In this document: one piece after another, positions 52,871-62,191 of the stretch
How positions within the stretch are numbered: the stretch's first letter is position 1
How the letters are laid out: every line of letters starts with the position of its first letter
Assembly: GCF_002205165.1 (NCBI RefSeq)
Contig: NZ_NIVS01000013.1
Coordinates: 1-64,000, forward strand
DNA: 64,000 nt
Direction: 5' to 3'
From: Stenotrophomonas maltophilia
GTDB lineage: Bacteria > Pseudomonadota > Gammaproteobacteria > Xanthomonadales > Xanthomonadaceae
Notes under the pieces: generated by a model
The model's database searches: none
What the model saw: only the letters and a program-made list of their open reading frames with translations
What the model was told of the DNA's origin: nothing
Made by a program: the position numbers and the translations under genes

Positions 52871-53625
52871 GACCGGTCTGCTGTAAGAGAGTTGCGGCGA
52901 CAAGCATCGCCGAACGCGTGAAAAATGCTGTGATAGAACGGATTGTCGGCCACCCGCCACTCGGGATGCCACTGCACCCCGAGCACGAAACGGTGCGCGG
53001 TGCTGCGCGCCGCTTCGATCAGGCCGTCCGCAGCGATGGCCTCGACCCGCAGCCCGTCGGCCAACCGATCGATGCCCTGCCCGTGCACGGAATTGATCCG
53101 TGCCGTGGGCGCGCCGGCCCAGCCGGCCAGCCAACCGCCCTCGGACAGCTGCACCGCATGTGCCGGACCATACTGCACTTCCACCGCGGCCTGCGGGTCT
53201 TCGCGATGATCGCCCAGGCCCGGCACCTCGTGCACGCGCGGATGCAGACTGCCACCAAGGGCGACGTTCAATTCCTGGAAACCACGACAGATTGCCAGAA
53301 CGGGCAGATCGCGGGCCAGCGCTTCATGCAACAGCGACAGCGCGGTCGCATCGCGCGCCGGATCATGCCGATTGCCCGGCCAGCTCGGCGGCCCCGCGTA
53401 CAGATGCGGCTCGATATTGCTCACCGCGCCGGTCAGCAGCAGGCCCTGCAGCCGGTCCAGCCAATGCGCAGGCGGCAACGGCGGTTGCAGGCTGGGCAGC
53501 AGTACCGGGGCGACACCGGCGGCCTCGACCAGCGCGCGGATGTACTTTTCACCCGCCGCCGCGAAGCGGTGATGGCCCAGCATCGTGCTGTCGGTGGGCA
53601 GGCCGACCCAAGGGGGCGAGACCAT
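52867..53625 (-). CDS. puuD: Gamma-glutamyl-GABA hydrolase PuuD
   Basis: The protein has 252 residues of the class I glutamine-amidotransferase-like family. The catalytic Cys is in VLAICRGFQELNVALGG, and His and Glu in GVQWHPEWRV. It cuts gamma-glutamyl-GABA into glutamate and GABA. It is the first gene of the run puuD-puuA-potFGHI-sad and is divergent from puuB. Confidence 0.92.
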   Translation of the reverse strand: MVSPPWVGLPTDSTMLGHHRFAAAGEKYIRALVEAAGVAPVLLPSLQPPLPPAHWLDRLQGLLLTGAVSNIEPHLYAGPPSWPGNRHDPARDATALSLLHEALARDLPVLAICRGFQELNVALGGSLHPRVHEVPGLGDHREDPQAAVEVQYGPAHAVQLSEGGWLAGWAGAPTARINSVHGQGIDRLADGLRVEAIAADGLIEAARSTAHRFVLGVQWHPEWRVADNPFYHSIFHAFGDACRRNSLTADRS

Positions 53626-53821
53626 GCGTCATGCTCGGATGACCTGCAGCCACGTTACCCCCGTGCGCAGATCCCGCGCAACACAGCGCCGCATCGTCGG
53701 CGCACACCCCCTCACACGCCGGGGGCAGATGCTGCGACAGACTGCCCCCTGTCCTGCGCGCCGGTTGCTGGCATCCTTTGTCCATGATTGTTGCCCTGTC
53801 CCCTTCCCGCCGGAGCCCGGC
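53626..53821. promoter_or_regulatory. Divergent promoter region of the puu locus
   Basis: This 196-bp gap separates puuD (minus) from puuB (plus) and must hold both promoters. I could not find a clear shared operator, and no PuuR-type repressor gene lies in the window. Stretches such as CACACCCCCTCACACG are GC-rich without an obvious hexamer pair. Confidence 0.4.
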
Positions 53822-55108
53822 ATGACCACCGCCGGCGAGGCGCACGCCCCCAGCTGGTATGCCGACAGCGTGCCTGCCGCCCCGTTGCGTGAACCACTGG
53901 CGGGCGATCTGAACGCCGATGTGTGCGTGCTTGGCGCCGGCTACACCGGGCTGTCCGCCGCCCTGACCCTGGCCGAGCGTGGCTATCGCGTCGTGCTGCT
54001 GGAGGCGCACCGCGTGGGCTGGGGCGCCTCGGGCCGCAACGGCGGCCAGGCCATCGTCGGCTACGGCTGCGAGGTGGACACGCTCGGGCACCTGGTCGGC
54101 GCCGAGGACGCGCGGGCGCTGTTCGAGTTCTCCCGCGATGGCATGCGCCTGCTGCGCGACCGGATCACCCGGCATCAGATCGACTGCGACTGGCGCGACG
54201 GCCACGCCAGCGTGCCGATCAAGCCCCGCCAGGAGCGCATGCTGCGCGCCGGGCTGATCGATCTGGCCCAGCGCTACGACTATCCCCTGGAATGGTGGGA
54301 CCGCACCCAGCTGCGCGGGCAACTGGACAGCCCCCGCTATCGTGGGGCGATGTTCGATCCCCACAGCGGCCACCTGCATCCGCTGGCCTACGCGCAGGGC
54401 CTGGCCCGTGCCGCCGAGGCAGCCGGGGCGGTGATCCACGAGCAGTCGCCCGTCCTGCAGCTGATCCGTGGGGCCCGGCCGCAACTGCGCACCGCGCACG
54501 GCACGGTCAGCGCCGACCACGTGGTGATCGCCGGCAACGCCTGGCTGGAGGGCATCGCGCCGGAGCTGGAATCACGGATCATGCCGGTTGGCACCTATAT
54601 CGGCGCCAGCGCGGTCCTCGGGCAGGCGCGGGCGCAATCGCTCATCCGCAACGACATGGCGGTCGCCGATGTCAGCTGGGCGCTGGACTATTTCCGCCTC
54701 AGCCGCGACCACCGCCTGCTGTTCGGCGGCCAGGCCAGCTACTCCGCCCTGCCCCCGCCCGGCCTGCGCGGGGTGATGACCCGGCGCATGCGTGCGGTGT
54801 TCCCGCAGCTGGCCGACGTGGAGCTGGAATACGTGTGGGGCGGTTATGTCGACATCACCCGCAACCGCGCCCCGCATTGGGGCCGGCTGACCCCGAACGT
54901 CTATTTCGCGCAGGGCTTTTCCGGCCACGGTGTTGCCGCCGCGGGGCTGGCGGGCCAGGTGCTGGCCGAAGCCATCGCCGGGCAGGCAGAGCGGTTGGAT
55001 GTGTTCGAACGCATTCCCCACCGGCCCTTCCCCGGCGGGCGCATGCTGCGGACCCCGCTGCTGGTGGCAGCGATGTCCTGGTACAAGCTGCGCGATGCGT
55101 TGTGGTGA
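53822..55108 (+). CDS. puuB: Gamma-glutamylputrescine oxidase PuuB
   Basis: The protein has 428 residues of the DAO family of FAD oxidoreductases. The dinucleotide motif VCVLGAGYTGLSAALTLAER and GRNGGQAIVGYG near the N-terminus bind FAD. It oxidises gamma-glutamylputrescine to the aldehyde and H2O2. The ATG at 53822 gives MTTAGEAHAPSWYADS, close to the E. coli start. It is divergent from the rest of the locus. Confidence 0.92.
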   Translation: MTTAGEAHAPSWYADSVPAAPLREPLAGDLNADVCVLGAGYTGLSAALTLAERGYRVVLLEAHRVGWGASGRNGGQAIVGYGCEVDTLGHLVGAEDARALFEFSRDGMRLLRDRITRHQIDCDWRDGHASVPIKPRQERMLRAGLIDLAQRYDYPLEWWDRTQLRGQLDSPRYRGAMFDPHSGHLHPLAYAQGLARAAEAAGAVIHEQSPVLQLIRGARPQLRTAHGTVSADHVVIAGNAWLEGIAPELESRIMPVGTYIGASAVLGQARAQSLIRNDMAVADVSWALDYFRLSRDHRLLFGGQASYSALPPPGLRGVMTRRMRAVFPQLADVELEYVWGGYVDITRNRAPHWGRLTPNVYFAQGFSGHGVAAAGLAGQVLAEAIAGQAERLDVFERIPHRPFPGGRMLRTPLLVAAMSWYKLRDALW

Positions 55109-55741
55109 GGGTTCAAGGGGCTTTCGGCGGGGGCGGCGGGTTCGGCGGGTTCGGCGGCGGTGCCGGCCGGGTACTGCGTGGCGGCGGGTTCGAGCCCTTG
55201 CGTCGATTCGACACTTGCAGACACTCAACGAGCTCCGCGGCCGTCCGCCGGGGGATTGTGAAGAACGTCGTGCCGTAGGCTGCTCGCCTGACGCACTGCA
55301 ACGGAAAAGTGAGACGCGGCGCGGCGTCTGAAATCAGGCATTCCACTTTCCGGAAGTTCCAGAACAGGAGGGGCAGCAGATGTTATGGCAGTGCTTACCA
55401 CGCCTTTCACGTGTCGGATCACATAACAACGAAACGGCAGGATGCGTCACATCAACGCCTGCGGTGGCTGAGACAGGCCTTCGTCGAGCTCATGGCTTGA
55501 TCCGCGTGGCTGCAGCGCCTCACCAACGCCGGCGCCCGAGCCGGTGTGAAGGGCATCACCCCAAAATGAGATATGTGTCACGCCCATGAACGTGACACAT
55601 GCCTGTGTGTCCATCCATACCTTATGCCGCCAACGCGCCGGACCGCTTTCGCAATTGCATAATCGGGCGCGTATATATACCGTCCAATCTAATCGCGGCA
55701 TTGCTACACAGGGATGTTGAAGGCACGAACAGGGGGAGCCA
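55109..55741. other. Gene-poor, atypical stretch downstream of puuB
   Basis: No convincing gene is present in these 633 bp. The first 60 bp hold a simple GGCGGGTTC-type repeat. From about 55330 the base composition is less GC-rich than the neighbouring genes, and a perfect inverted repeat lies at 55573-55600. A low-confidence open frame on the minus strand (55113-55346, GTG start, 77 aa) ends in a Pro-rich tail that simply reflects the repeat. The region ends at the ribosome site of the gene at 55742. Confidence 0.45.
55573..55600. promoter_or_regulatory. 28-bp perfect inverted repeat upstream of the MASE1 gene
   Basis: ATGTGTCACG (55573-55582) and CGTGACACAT (55591-55600) are perfect inverted arms around CCCATGAA. 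The site is about 140 bp upstream of the next gene, in a non-coding stretch, so it could be an operator or an RNA hairpin. No T-run follows. Confidence 0.5.
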
Positions 55742-57352
55742 GTGCGCGGAGAATGGTGGAAAAACGGACTTCAGTTGAATCTGCGCATCGAGCCGATCGG
55801 GCTTGTTCTTGCAGTCGTCTATGCGTTTGCATGTTGGGGAGCGCGCAAACTGTCCCTAGACCAGTTCTACCTGCCTGCAGGTATACGAGTGGCTGCGCTG
55901 CTGCTCTGCCCGCCCCGGCTTTGGCCCTACCTGTTCCTCGGCGAATACGCCTACTTTGCTCAGATGCGTTACCCGATGGTCGAGAAGTACGGTCTCGCCT
56001 GGGTCGTTCTTGGTTCTGCCTCCCTGATGCCCGCAGTGGCGCTCATCGTTCGGCTGCATCGCAGGATAATGACCGCCACCTCAGAAACATGGCTGCTCTC
56101 CATTGCTGCAGCATCCGCACTGGCAGTTACCTTACTCAATATTGTTCTGTCGGAACTGCTCTGGCCAATTCCACCAGATATGCCGGCGCTCACCGGCGTT
56201 GCACGCTACGTGGTCGGCGACTTCATCGGCATTCTGACGGTGGCGCCACTTGCCCTCTTATGGGCAAGCCGCCAAAGCGAGCCGGACCCCGCTGCAGTAT
56301 TCTTCAAGCCGACGTCGATGGCCCTCGGACTGATGTTGATCCTGGGCGTATCTGCGGCGCTGCTTCCTGCGGACTCCACAACAGCGAAGACAAGTCTACA
56401 GGTGCTGATGGCGTTGCCTGCCATTGCTCTGACCTGCCTCCTCGGCTGGCGAGGTGCCGCGATATCGGTACCGATGCTAAACCTCATCATCGGCCTCACT
56501 ACGCCGAAACCTTTCCCCTCATCGTTTGACCCATCGGCGTTCACCACGCAGTTGATCATGGCCATCACAGGCATCGCACTGCTGGTTCTCGGCTCACGTA
56601 TCAGCCACTACTACCATCACTACAGAATTCGGGACGATGGCGAGAAGAACGCGATCAAACTGGCCAAAAGCTCTCATGTGGCAAGTGAGATGGGGCTTCG
56701 AGAACGTGCGCTTCACTTGAGAAAGATCGGGGATGGCATGGATGTCTCCCTCAACGAAGTCGTCAGCTGGCTGAAGCTGCAGGGGCACCACGAGATCGCT
56801 GGCGGGCTGCTCCACACCGCTGTCGTGCATTCACGGCAGTTCCGCGCGCAGGCCAGCATGATCTATCCAACTGCACTGGATCACCTGGGTCTGTATGTGG
56901 CTCTGCAGGCCGGCGGCGTCCGCGAAGCATGGGACATGACCCACCGGGTCACCCGTCCTCGACTGGAGGGAGACCCATGCAAACTGAGCGTTGGCCTGCA
57001 ATTAGCGACCTATCGCGCAATGACGGACGCAGTGTCACTGCTGCTGGAGAGTGAGTCTGGCCAGATCCAGGTCCGCGCGCGATGCGGGCGGCTTGACCGG
57101 TATCAGGGCATCGTGGTGACCGTTGCATTGCTGGATGCCGAGAACGAGCTTTCGGAAGCCACCATGGCCATGGCGCTTGAACGTCTCGCCGGGCGAGCGC
57201 TCGCCTATGGCGGCGTTGTGCAGTGCCGTCGCAATCGAATCAGGATGGCGCTACTGGAGCTGCCGGCGGCCGCTACCCAAGGCGCAGCGCATGACCCATC
57301 GATTGATTACCTCAGAACGACCGATCGCGGCAGCAGCCAAGCCCTGACCTGA
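55742..57352 (+). CDS. MASE1 membrane protein with degenerate histidine-kinase-like tail
   Basis: The protein has 536 residues and a GTG start behind AGGGGGAG. The first about 285 residues form eight or so membrane helices of the MASE1 sensory type (LPAGIRVAALLLCPPRLWPY, GVARYVVGDFIGILTVAPLA). The rest resembles the dimerisation and ATPase parts of UhpB-type kinases: YPTALDHLGLYVALQAGG and LATYRAMTDAVSLLLE line up with the usual (L/D)DLGL and N-box regions, but the phospho-His and the N-box Asn are not seen. It may be a signalling protein without kinase activity. Base composition is lower in GC than the puu genes. Confidence 0.65.
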   Translation: MRGEWWKNGLQLNLRIEPIGLVLAVVYAFACWGARKLSLDQFYLPAGIRVAALLLCPPRLWPYLFLGEYAYFAQMRYPMVEKYGLAWVVLGSASLMPAVALIVRLHRRIMTATSETWLLSIAAASALAVTLLNIVLSELLWPIPPDMPALTGVARYVVGDFIGILTVAPLALLWASRQSEPDPAAVFFKPTSMALGLMLILGVSAALLPADSTTAKTSLQVLMALPAIALTCLLGWRGAAISVPMLNLIIGLTTPKPFPSSFDPSAFTTQLIMAITGIALLVLGSRISHYYHHYRIRDDGEKNAIKLAKSSHVASEMGLRERALHLRKIGDGMDVSLNEVVSWLKLQGHHEIAGGLLHTAVVHSRQFRAQASMIYPTALDHLGLYVALQAGGVREAWDMTHRVTRPRLEGDPCKLSVGLQLATYRAMTDAVSLLLESESGQIQVRARCGRLDRYQGIVVTVALLDAENELSEATMAMALERLAGRALAYGGVVQCRRNRIRMALLELPAAATQGAAHDPSIDYLRTTDRGSSQALT

Positions 57353-57453
57353 GGCGCTGTGGGCTTCCTGGATCAACTACCCTATCGACGATCACAGCGG
57401 GCAGTCGTCGCAGAGAAACAGATGGTGAGTTGTTGAGGCTCGCTTGGGGATGT

Positions 57454-57486
57454 GGACCTGCAGGTGCTGTACCCACCTGCAGGTCC
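57454..57486. terminator. Strong hairpin between convergent genes
   Basis: GGACCTGCAGGTG pairs perfectly with CACCTGCAGGTCC (13 bp) around CTGTACC. It lies about 100 nt after the MASE1 gene and 80 nt after the opposite-facing gene. It is followed by TTCTC on the plus strand, so it may serve as a two-way terminator. Confidence 0.55.
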
Positions 57487-57566
57487 TTCTCAGCACCATC
57501 AACTCGGCCTGAGACGACGTCGCGTTACGGCCAACATTGGAACATCAACTAAGCTGTTGCGGCGGT

Positions 57567-58004
57567 CTAGTTGCCACCATTTGCTGGCTCGACCGACCAG
57601 ACCGCATCAGTGCCGGTCCCGTACAGTACGAGCGAGAACCCTTGACCGCGGTATACCTCCGAACGCCTCGCACCTCTCGGTGTCTGAACGCGTAGCGTCG
57701 GCAGCGACACACGCGCGGGAACATCACCAGCCGGTAACGCCCAGAAGACATCATCTGCGTTTCCGATGATCACGTGTACGCGCCCGGCAAGGTCATTCAC
57801 CTGGTAATAGGTAATTCCTTCGCGCTCGAATCCGTACACCAACCAATTTGAATTCTGGCTCAGGTTGGCGGCCAGCGGCTGTGTCTGGCCCAGCCCTCGC
57901 TTGGCCAGTGGCGATCCATGATTATCTGATTGCGCCATTCCAACCAGCGGAACCGACGCGAGAATAACTACACCCACAACACCAACAATCCTTGGAATGC
58001 GCAC
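57567..58004 (-). CDS. Small secreted protein, unknown
   Basis: The protein has 145 residues. The GTG at 58004 stands 5 nt after a perfect AGGAGG. A signal peptide (MRIPRIVGVVGVVILASVPL, cleavage near GMA-QSD) leads to a mature domain of about 120 residues that is beta-rich (WLVYGFEREGITYYQVNDLA, then VYRGQGFSLVLYGTGTDAVW) and lacks Cys. I do not recognise a family. It stands alone between signalling genes. Confidence 0.6.
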   Translation of the reverse strand: MRIPRIVGVVGVVILASVPLVGMAQSDNHGSPLAKRGLGQTQPLAANLSQNSNWLVYGFEREGITYYQVNDLAGRVHVIIGNADDVFWALPAGDVPARVSLPTLRVQTPRGARRSEVYRGQGFSLVLYGTGTDAVWSVEPANGGN

Positions 58005-58225
58005 ATTTACCTCCTGATTAAAACGTTGAGGGGAACTTCAGTGATAGTAACCGTAAGCGGACATCCATCAATCAACAGGGTCCGCCCGAGCCGCCAGCAC
58101 AGGGCGGCGACCCACCCGGCAACCCGGCCGGGGCTGCGACATTGCGCGGCACCCCCTCGCCCCTAAAGTTACGTGTGAAACCGCCGCTACCAGTCCCGAC
58201 CCACTCGGAACCGAGCGTACGCCTC

Positions 58226-59572
58226 ATGCCGGCACTATTGCAGGGCGCTGTCCTCAGCGACCCCGGTGATGCCCTGCCCCAGCGGATCCTGCTGGTGGAA
58301 AACTCGCGCACGTTCACCAGCATGCTGCGCGAGGCGATCGAGCAGCGGTTGGAGCTGCCGGTGTCGGTCGCGACCAGCCTGGCCGAGGCCGGGCGGTTGC
58401 TGGATGAGGAACAGGGCTGGTTCCTGGTCCTGACCGGGCTGGTGCTGGCCGATGGCGACCGCGATACCGTGGTCGACTATTTCCTGTCACGCGGGTTGCC
58501 CACGGTGGTGGTCAGTGGCGTCTACGATGAGGACCTGCGCAAACGGGTGCTGCAGCAGCAGATCATCGATTATGTGCTGAAGAACACACCAGGCAGCATC
58601 GATTATCTGGTGTGGCTGGTGCAGCGGCTGGAGCGCAACCGGCGTATCGCCGCACTGGTGGTGGATGACTCGATGTCGGCGCGGATGTACGCCGCCTCAT
58701 TGCTGCGCATGTATGGGCATGATGTCCATGAGGCCGCCGACGGTGCCGAAGGGCTGAAAGCCATCGAGGCGCACCCGGCGATCCGGCTGGCGGTGGTCGA
58801 CCAGGAAATGCCGGGCATGGAGGGCGTGGAGTTCACCCGCCGCCTGCGCACGATGCGCTCGCGCGACAAGCTGGCGGTGATCGGCATCTCCGGCAACACC
58901 GACCCGTCGCTGATTCCGCGCTTCCTCAAGAACGGTGCCAACGATTTCCTGCGCAAGCCCTTCTCGCGCGAGGAGTTCTTCTGCCGCGTCTCGCAGAACG
59001 TGGACCAGCTGGAGCTGATCGGCACCCTGCAGGACCTGGCCACCCGCGATTTCCTGACCGGCCTGCCCAATCGCCGCTGCTTCCTGGAACAGAGCCAGCG
59101 CCAGCTGCCGCAGCTGCACCTGGATGGTGAGCAGGTGGCGGTGGCGATGATCGACATCGACCACTTCAAGCACATCAACGATACCCACGGCCACGAGGCC
59201 GGCGACGATGCGCTGCGCGCGGTGGCCGCCGCGGTGGCCCAGCATGCGCGCCAGGAAGACCTGATCGCGCGCTTCGGTGGCGAGGAGTTCTGCCTGCTGG
59301 TACCGGGCATGGATGAAGAGCAGGCCGTCCAGTACTTCGACGAGCTGCGCCAGACCATCGCAGCGCTGGAAGTCGACCTAGGCCACACCACGCTGCGCAT
59401 GACGGTCAGCATCGGGCTGTGCTGCCTGCGCCCGCAGCGCGATTCGCTGCACCGGCTGATTTCCGAGGCCGACCGGCAGCTGTACCTGGCCAAGGCTGGC
59501 GGCCGCAACCGGGTCCACTGTGCCACCGTGGCCACCGGCCCACGCCAGCGCGAGCCTGCCCTGGTGCCTTGA
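58226..59572 (+). CDS. REC-REC-GGDEF diguanylate cyclase
   Basis: The protein has 448 residues from the ATG at 58226; the ribosome site is weak, and a GTG at 58172 is an alternative. The first receiver (about 20-135) lacks the phospho-acceptor: Thr70 stands where Asp is expected, and VEN replaces VDD. The second receiver (about 142-262) is complete with Asp147, Asp148, Asp192 and Lys244. The GGDEF domain has GGEEF (351-355) and an I-site RQED (342-345) five residues before it. It should make cyclic di-GMP when the second receiver is phosphorylated, with product inhibition. Layout is PleD-like. Confidence 0.9.
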   Translation: MPALLQGAVLSDPGDALPQRILLVENSRTFTSMLREAIEQRLELPVSVATSLAEAGRLLDEEQGWFLVLTGLVLADGDRDTVVDYFLSRGLPTVVVSGVYDEDLRKRVLQQQIIDYVLKNTPGSIDYLVWLVQRLERNRRIAALVVDDSMSARMYAASLLRMYGHDVHEAADGAEGLKAIEAHPAIRLAVVDQEMPGMEGVEFTRRLRTMRSRDKLAVIGISGNTDPSLIPRFLKNGANDFLRKPFSREEFFCRVSQNVDQLELIGTLQDLATRDFLTGLPNRRCFLEQSQRQLPQLHLDGEQVAVAMIDIDHFKHINDTHGHEAGDDALRAVAAAVAQHARQEDLIARFGGEEFCLLVPGMDEEQAVQYFDELRQTIAALEVDLGHTTLRMTVSIGLCCLRPQRDSLHRLISEADRQLYLAKAGGRNRVHCATVATGPRQREPALVP

Positions 59573-59642
59573 TCGAGATCAACGCGGCCCCGGCCGCGAC
59601 TGCCTAGAGTCGCCCCCAGTTGAACAGCGCGGGGAACGCACC

Positions 59643-60104
59643 ATGGCACTTCTGGTCTGGCAGGACGATCTGAACATCGGTATCGATGTCATCGATCACC
59701 AGCACATGCGCATCGTGGAGATGCTCAACCACCTGCACGTCGCCCAGAAGAGCCTGGAGCGCCTGGCCGTGGCCGAGGTGATCGACGAGCTGGTGGATTA
59801 CACGATGTCCCATTTCGCCTTCGAAGAAGAGCTGATGGAGGAGGCCGGATACCCGTTCTGCTCGGCGCACAAGCGCGTGCATGAAATCTTCGGCAAGCGC
59901 GTGGGCGAGTACCGGCTGCGTTTCCAGGCCGGCGAGGACATCACCGAGGAGCTGCGCACGATGCTCTCGCGCTGGCTGTTCAATCACATCCGGGGCGACG
60001 ACAAGGCCTATGCGCCCCAGGTCAAGCAGCATCTCAACCAATTCGCGCGCGAGCACCAGCAGGGAAGCTGGCTGGGCCGCACGCTCAAGCGCTTCTTCCG
60101 CTGA
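59643..60104 (+). CDS. Bacteriohemerythrin
   Basis: The protein has 153 residues. The di-iron ligands are all present: His21, His57, Glu61, His76, His80, His115 and Asp120 ([37 protein letters not shown]). Such proteins bind O2 reversibly. The gene lies 70 nt behind the diguanylate cyclase on the same strand with a GGGGAA site, so O2 binding may be linked to that signalling gene, which is an inference. It meets the MFS gene tail to tail with no gap. Confidence 0.9.
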   Translation: MALLVWQDDLNIGIDVIDHQHMRIVEMLNHLHVAQKSLERLAVAEVIDELVDYTMSHFAFEEELMEEAGYPFCSAHKRVHEIFGKRVGEYRLRFQAGEDITEELRTMLSRWLFNHIRGDDKAYAPQVKQHLNQFAREHQQGSWLGRTLKRFFR

Positions 60105-61382
60105 TCAGCGCCCGCGCCGGCCCATCGCCAGCAGGGCCACGATGGTGATCAGCGCCGTGACGCACAGGTAGTAACCGACCGCGACCAGCCCGTACCGCTC
60201 GGCCAGCCAGGTGGCCACGTACGGTGCCGGGGCCGCACCGAGAATGCCGGCCAGGTTGAACGACAACGAGGCGCCGGTGTAGCGCACCTGCACCGGGTAG
60301 ATCTCGGCCAGGAAGGTGCCGCAGGGGCCGTAGGTCAGGCCCATCAGGAACAGCCCCAGCGCCAGGAAGCCCAGCACCAACCACGGGCTGCCGGCCTGGA
60401 ACAGCGGCGCGAACACCACGCCGAAGGCGAGGATCAGGCCGCTGGCCACGATCATGGTGCGGCGCGTGCCCCAGCGGTCGCCATACCGCGCGGAAATGGG
60501 AATGCCGGCGGCGAAGAACAGGATGCCGACCATCTGCAGCAGCAGGAACTGCTCACGCGAATAGCCCAGCACGGTGGTGCCATGGCCGAGCGTGAACACC
60601 GTCATCAGGTAGAACAGCACGAAGGTGGCAAATGCTCCCAGGGTGCCCAGCAGCAGGGTCAGCGGATGGTCGCGCAGCACCGACCACATCGGCAGTTTGA
60701 CCCGCTCGTTGCGGTCCAGTGCGGCCTGGAACTGTGGGGTCTCGTGGATGTTCAGGCGCACCCACAGGCCGATGCCCACCAACAGCGAACTGGCCAGGAA
60801 CGGCACGCGCCAGCCCCACTGCAGGAAGTCGGCCTCGCTCATGGCGCGGCCCAGCAGCAGGAAGATGCCGGCCGAAAGCAGGAAGCCCAGTGGGGCCCCC
60901 AACTGCGGGAACATGCCGTACCAGGCGCGTTTGCCGGGCGGTGCATTCTCGGTGGCCAGCAGCACCGCCCCGCCCCACTCCCCGCCCAGCCCCAGGCCCT
61001 GGCCGAAGCGGCACAGCGCCAGCAGCGCCGGCGCCACCAGCCCGATGCTGGCATGCGTGGGCAGCAGGCCGATCGCCACCGTGGAGATACCCATCGTCAG
61101 CAGCGCCGCGACCAGCGTCGCCTTGCGCCCGATGCGGTCACCGTAGTGGCCGAACACCGCCGAGCCGACGGGCCGGGCGATGAAGGCGACCGCGAAAGTC
61201 GCCAGCGACTGCAGCATCGCCGCGCCATCGCTGCTCTCCGGGAAGAACAGGTGCGGGAACACCAGCACCGCCGCGGTCGCGTAGATGTAGAAATCGAAAA
61301 ACTCGATGGTGGTGCCGATCAAGCTCGCCAGCAGGATGCGGCGGGGAGAATTCACGACAGGGGCGACAACAGGTGTGGACAT
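60105..61382 (-). CDS. MFS transporter, metabolite:H+ symporter family
   Basis: The protein has 425 residues with twelve membrane helices. GTTIEFFDFYIYATAAVLVF and GSAVFGHYGDRIGRKATLVA are typical of the MHS group (ShiA, KgtP, ProP, citrate and similar carriers). It probably imports an organic acid or zwitterion with protons. The gene context (polyamine catabolism) does not single out a substrate. Confidence 0.9.
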   Translation of the reverse strand: MSTPVVAPVVNSPRRILLASLIGTTIEFFDFYIYATAAVLVFPHLFFPESSDGAAMLQSLATFAVAFIARPVGSAVFGHYGDRIGRKATLVAALLTMGISTVAIGLLPTHASIGLVAPALLALCRFGQGLGLGGEWGGAVLLATENAPPGKRAWYGMFPQLGAPLGFLLSAGIFLLLGRAMSEADFLQWGWRVPFLASSLLVGIGLWVRLNIHETPQFQAALDRNERVKLPMWSVLRDHPLTLLLGTLGAFATFVLFYLMTVFTLGHGTTVLGYSREQFLLLQMVGILFFAAGIPISARYGDRWGTRRTMIVASGLILAFGVVFAPLFQAGSPWLVLGFLALGLFLMGLTYGPCGTFLAEIYPVQVRYTGASLSFNLAGILGAAPAPYVATWLAERYGLVAVGYYLCVTALITIVALLAMGRRGR

Positions 61383-61555
61383 CGGGCACGCAGAAAAGGG
61401 CAGCTGCCGGATTCTGCCACGGCCTTCCCGCGCCTGCCGCGATGGTTGCAGACGAGACTGTCAGCCTGTGACCCGGTACGCGACGCGCGTGTCGGGCGGG
61501 AACTTCCTCCCGGCCCCCGGGTCTGATCGCCGTCAACCCGCCAGGATGGTTCCGG

Positions 61556-62185
61556 ATGTCAGGCTCAAGGAAGAGTACCGCCCGCTCGCGCTGGACCCAG
61601 CCGACCGCCATCGCCGTGGTGATCGCCGTGCATGGGCTGATGCTGGGGGTGCTGCTGCGTTCACCCGCCCCGGGCACTACCGGCGAGGAGGCACGTCTGC
61701 AGGTGTACTGGCTGCCGCGCCCGTTGCCGGCCCCGGTTCCTTCCCCCTCGAGTGCGCCGACGCCCCCGGCACTGCCGGTCTCCGGCTCGCGGCGCCGGCC
61801 TGCGCCCCTCGTGGTGGTGCCGGTCGCCACGGCGGACGCCGCACCTGATCGGCCGGACGTGAGCGCCCCGCTCGATCTGAGCGTGCCATCGTCGTTGACC
61901 GGCAGCGGCATCGAAGCTGGCTCGCTGGCACCACGTATCCTGGGTGCCCGCGACGTACACACGGCCTTCCAGCCAAAGCGCGAGCGCTTCCGCATGAAGG
62001 CCGGCATGACTCCGGAGCAGATCGTGCACGGGATCTTCCAGCTGATCGGCGCCTGGCCCCCGGGCTACACGGTGGACCAGTGCCGCCTCACGCGGCAGCA
62101 GATCGACTACCTGCGCAACGCCGTGGATGAGATGGATCGCGACCTGCTGCGCGAGTCCCTGATCCGCCACAGCCAGGACTGCTGA
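61556..62185 (+). CDS. Single-pass membrane protein with proline-rich stalk, unknown
   Basis: The protein has 209 residues. One N-terminal membrane helix (TAIAVVIAVHGLMLGVLLRS) is followed by a Pro/Ala-rich stalk (about 50-90) and a C-terminal helical domain with two Cys (VDQCRLTRQQIDYLRNAVDE and the final Cys). The N-terminal arrangement recalls TonB-like or energy-transducing proteins, but there is no TonB C-terminal fold. It is divergent from the MFS gene and converges on the next one. Confidence 0.6.
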   Translation: MSGSRKSTARSRWTQPTAIAVVIAVHGLMLGVLLRSPAPGTTGEEARLQVYWLPRPLPAPVPSPSSAPTPPALPVSGSRRRPAPLVVVPVATADAAPDRPDVSAPLDLSVPSSLTGSGIEAGSLAPRILGARDVHTAFQPKRERFRMKAGMTPEQIVHGIFQLIGAWPPGYTVDQCRLTRQQIDYLRNAVDEMDRDLLRESLIRHSQDC

Positions 62186-62191
62186 ACGTCG

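Noticed and set aside
49013..52921. A 1302-codon plus-strand frame opposite potG, potF and puuA
   Set aside because: It is the antisense of three clearly conserved genes and lacks any recognisable motif.
55185..55225. A possible tRNA fragment (GGGTTCGAGCCC)
   Set aside because: Only a three-pair T-arm-like stem is present, with no acceptor, D or anticodon arm.
55113..55346. A 77-codon minus-strand gene with a Pro-rich tail
   Set aside because: The tail results from the GGCGGGTTC repeat, the GTG start lacks a well-spaced ribosome site and no domain is visible.
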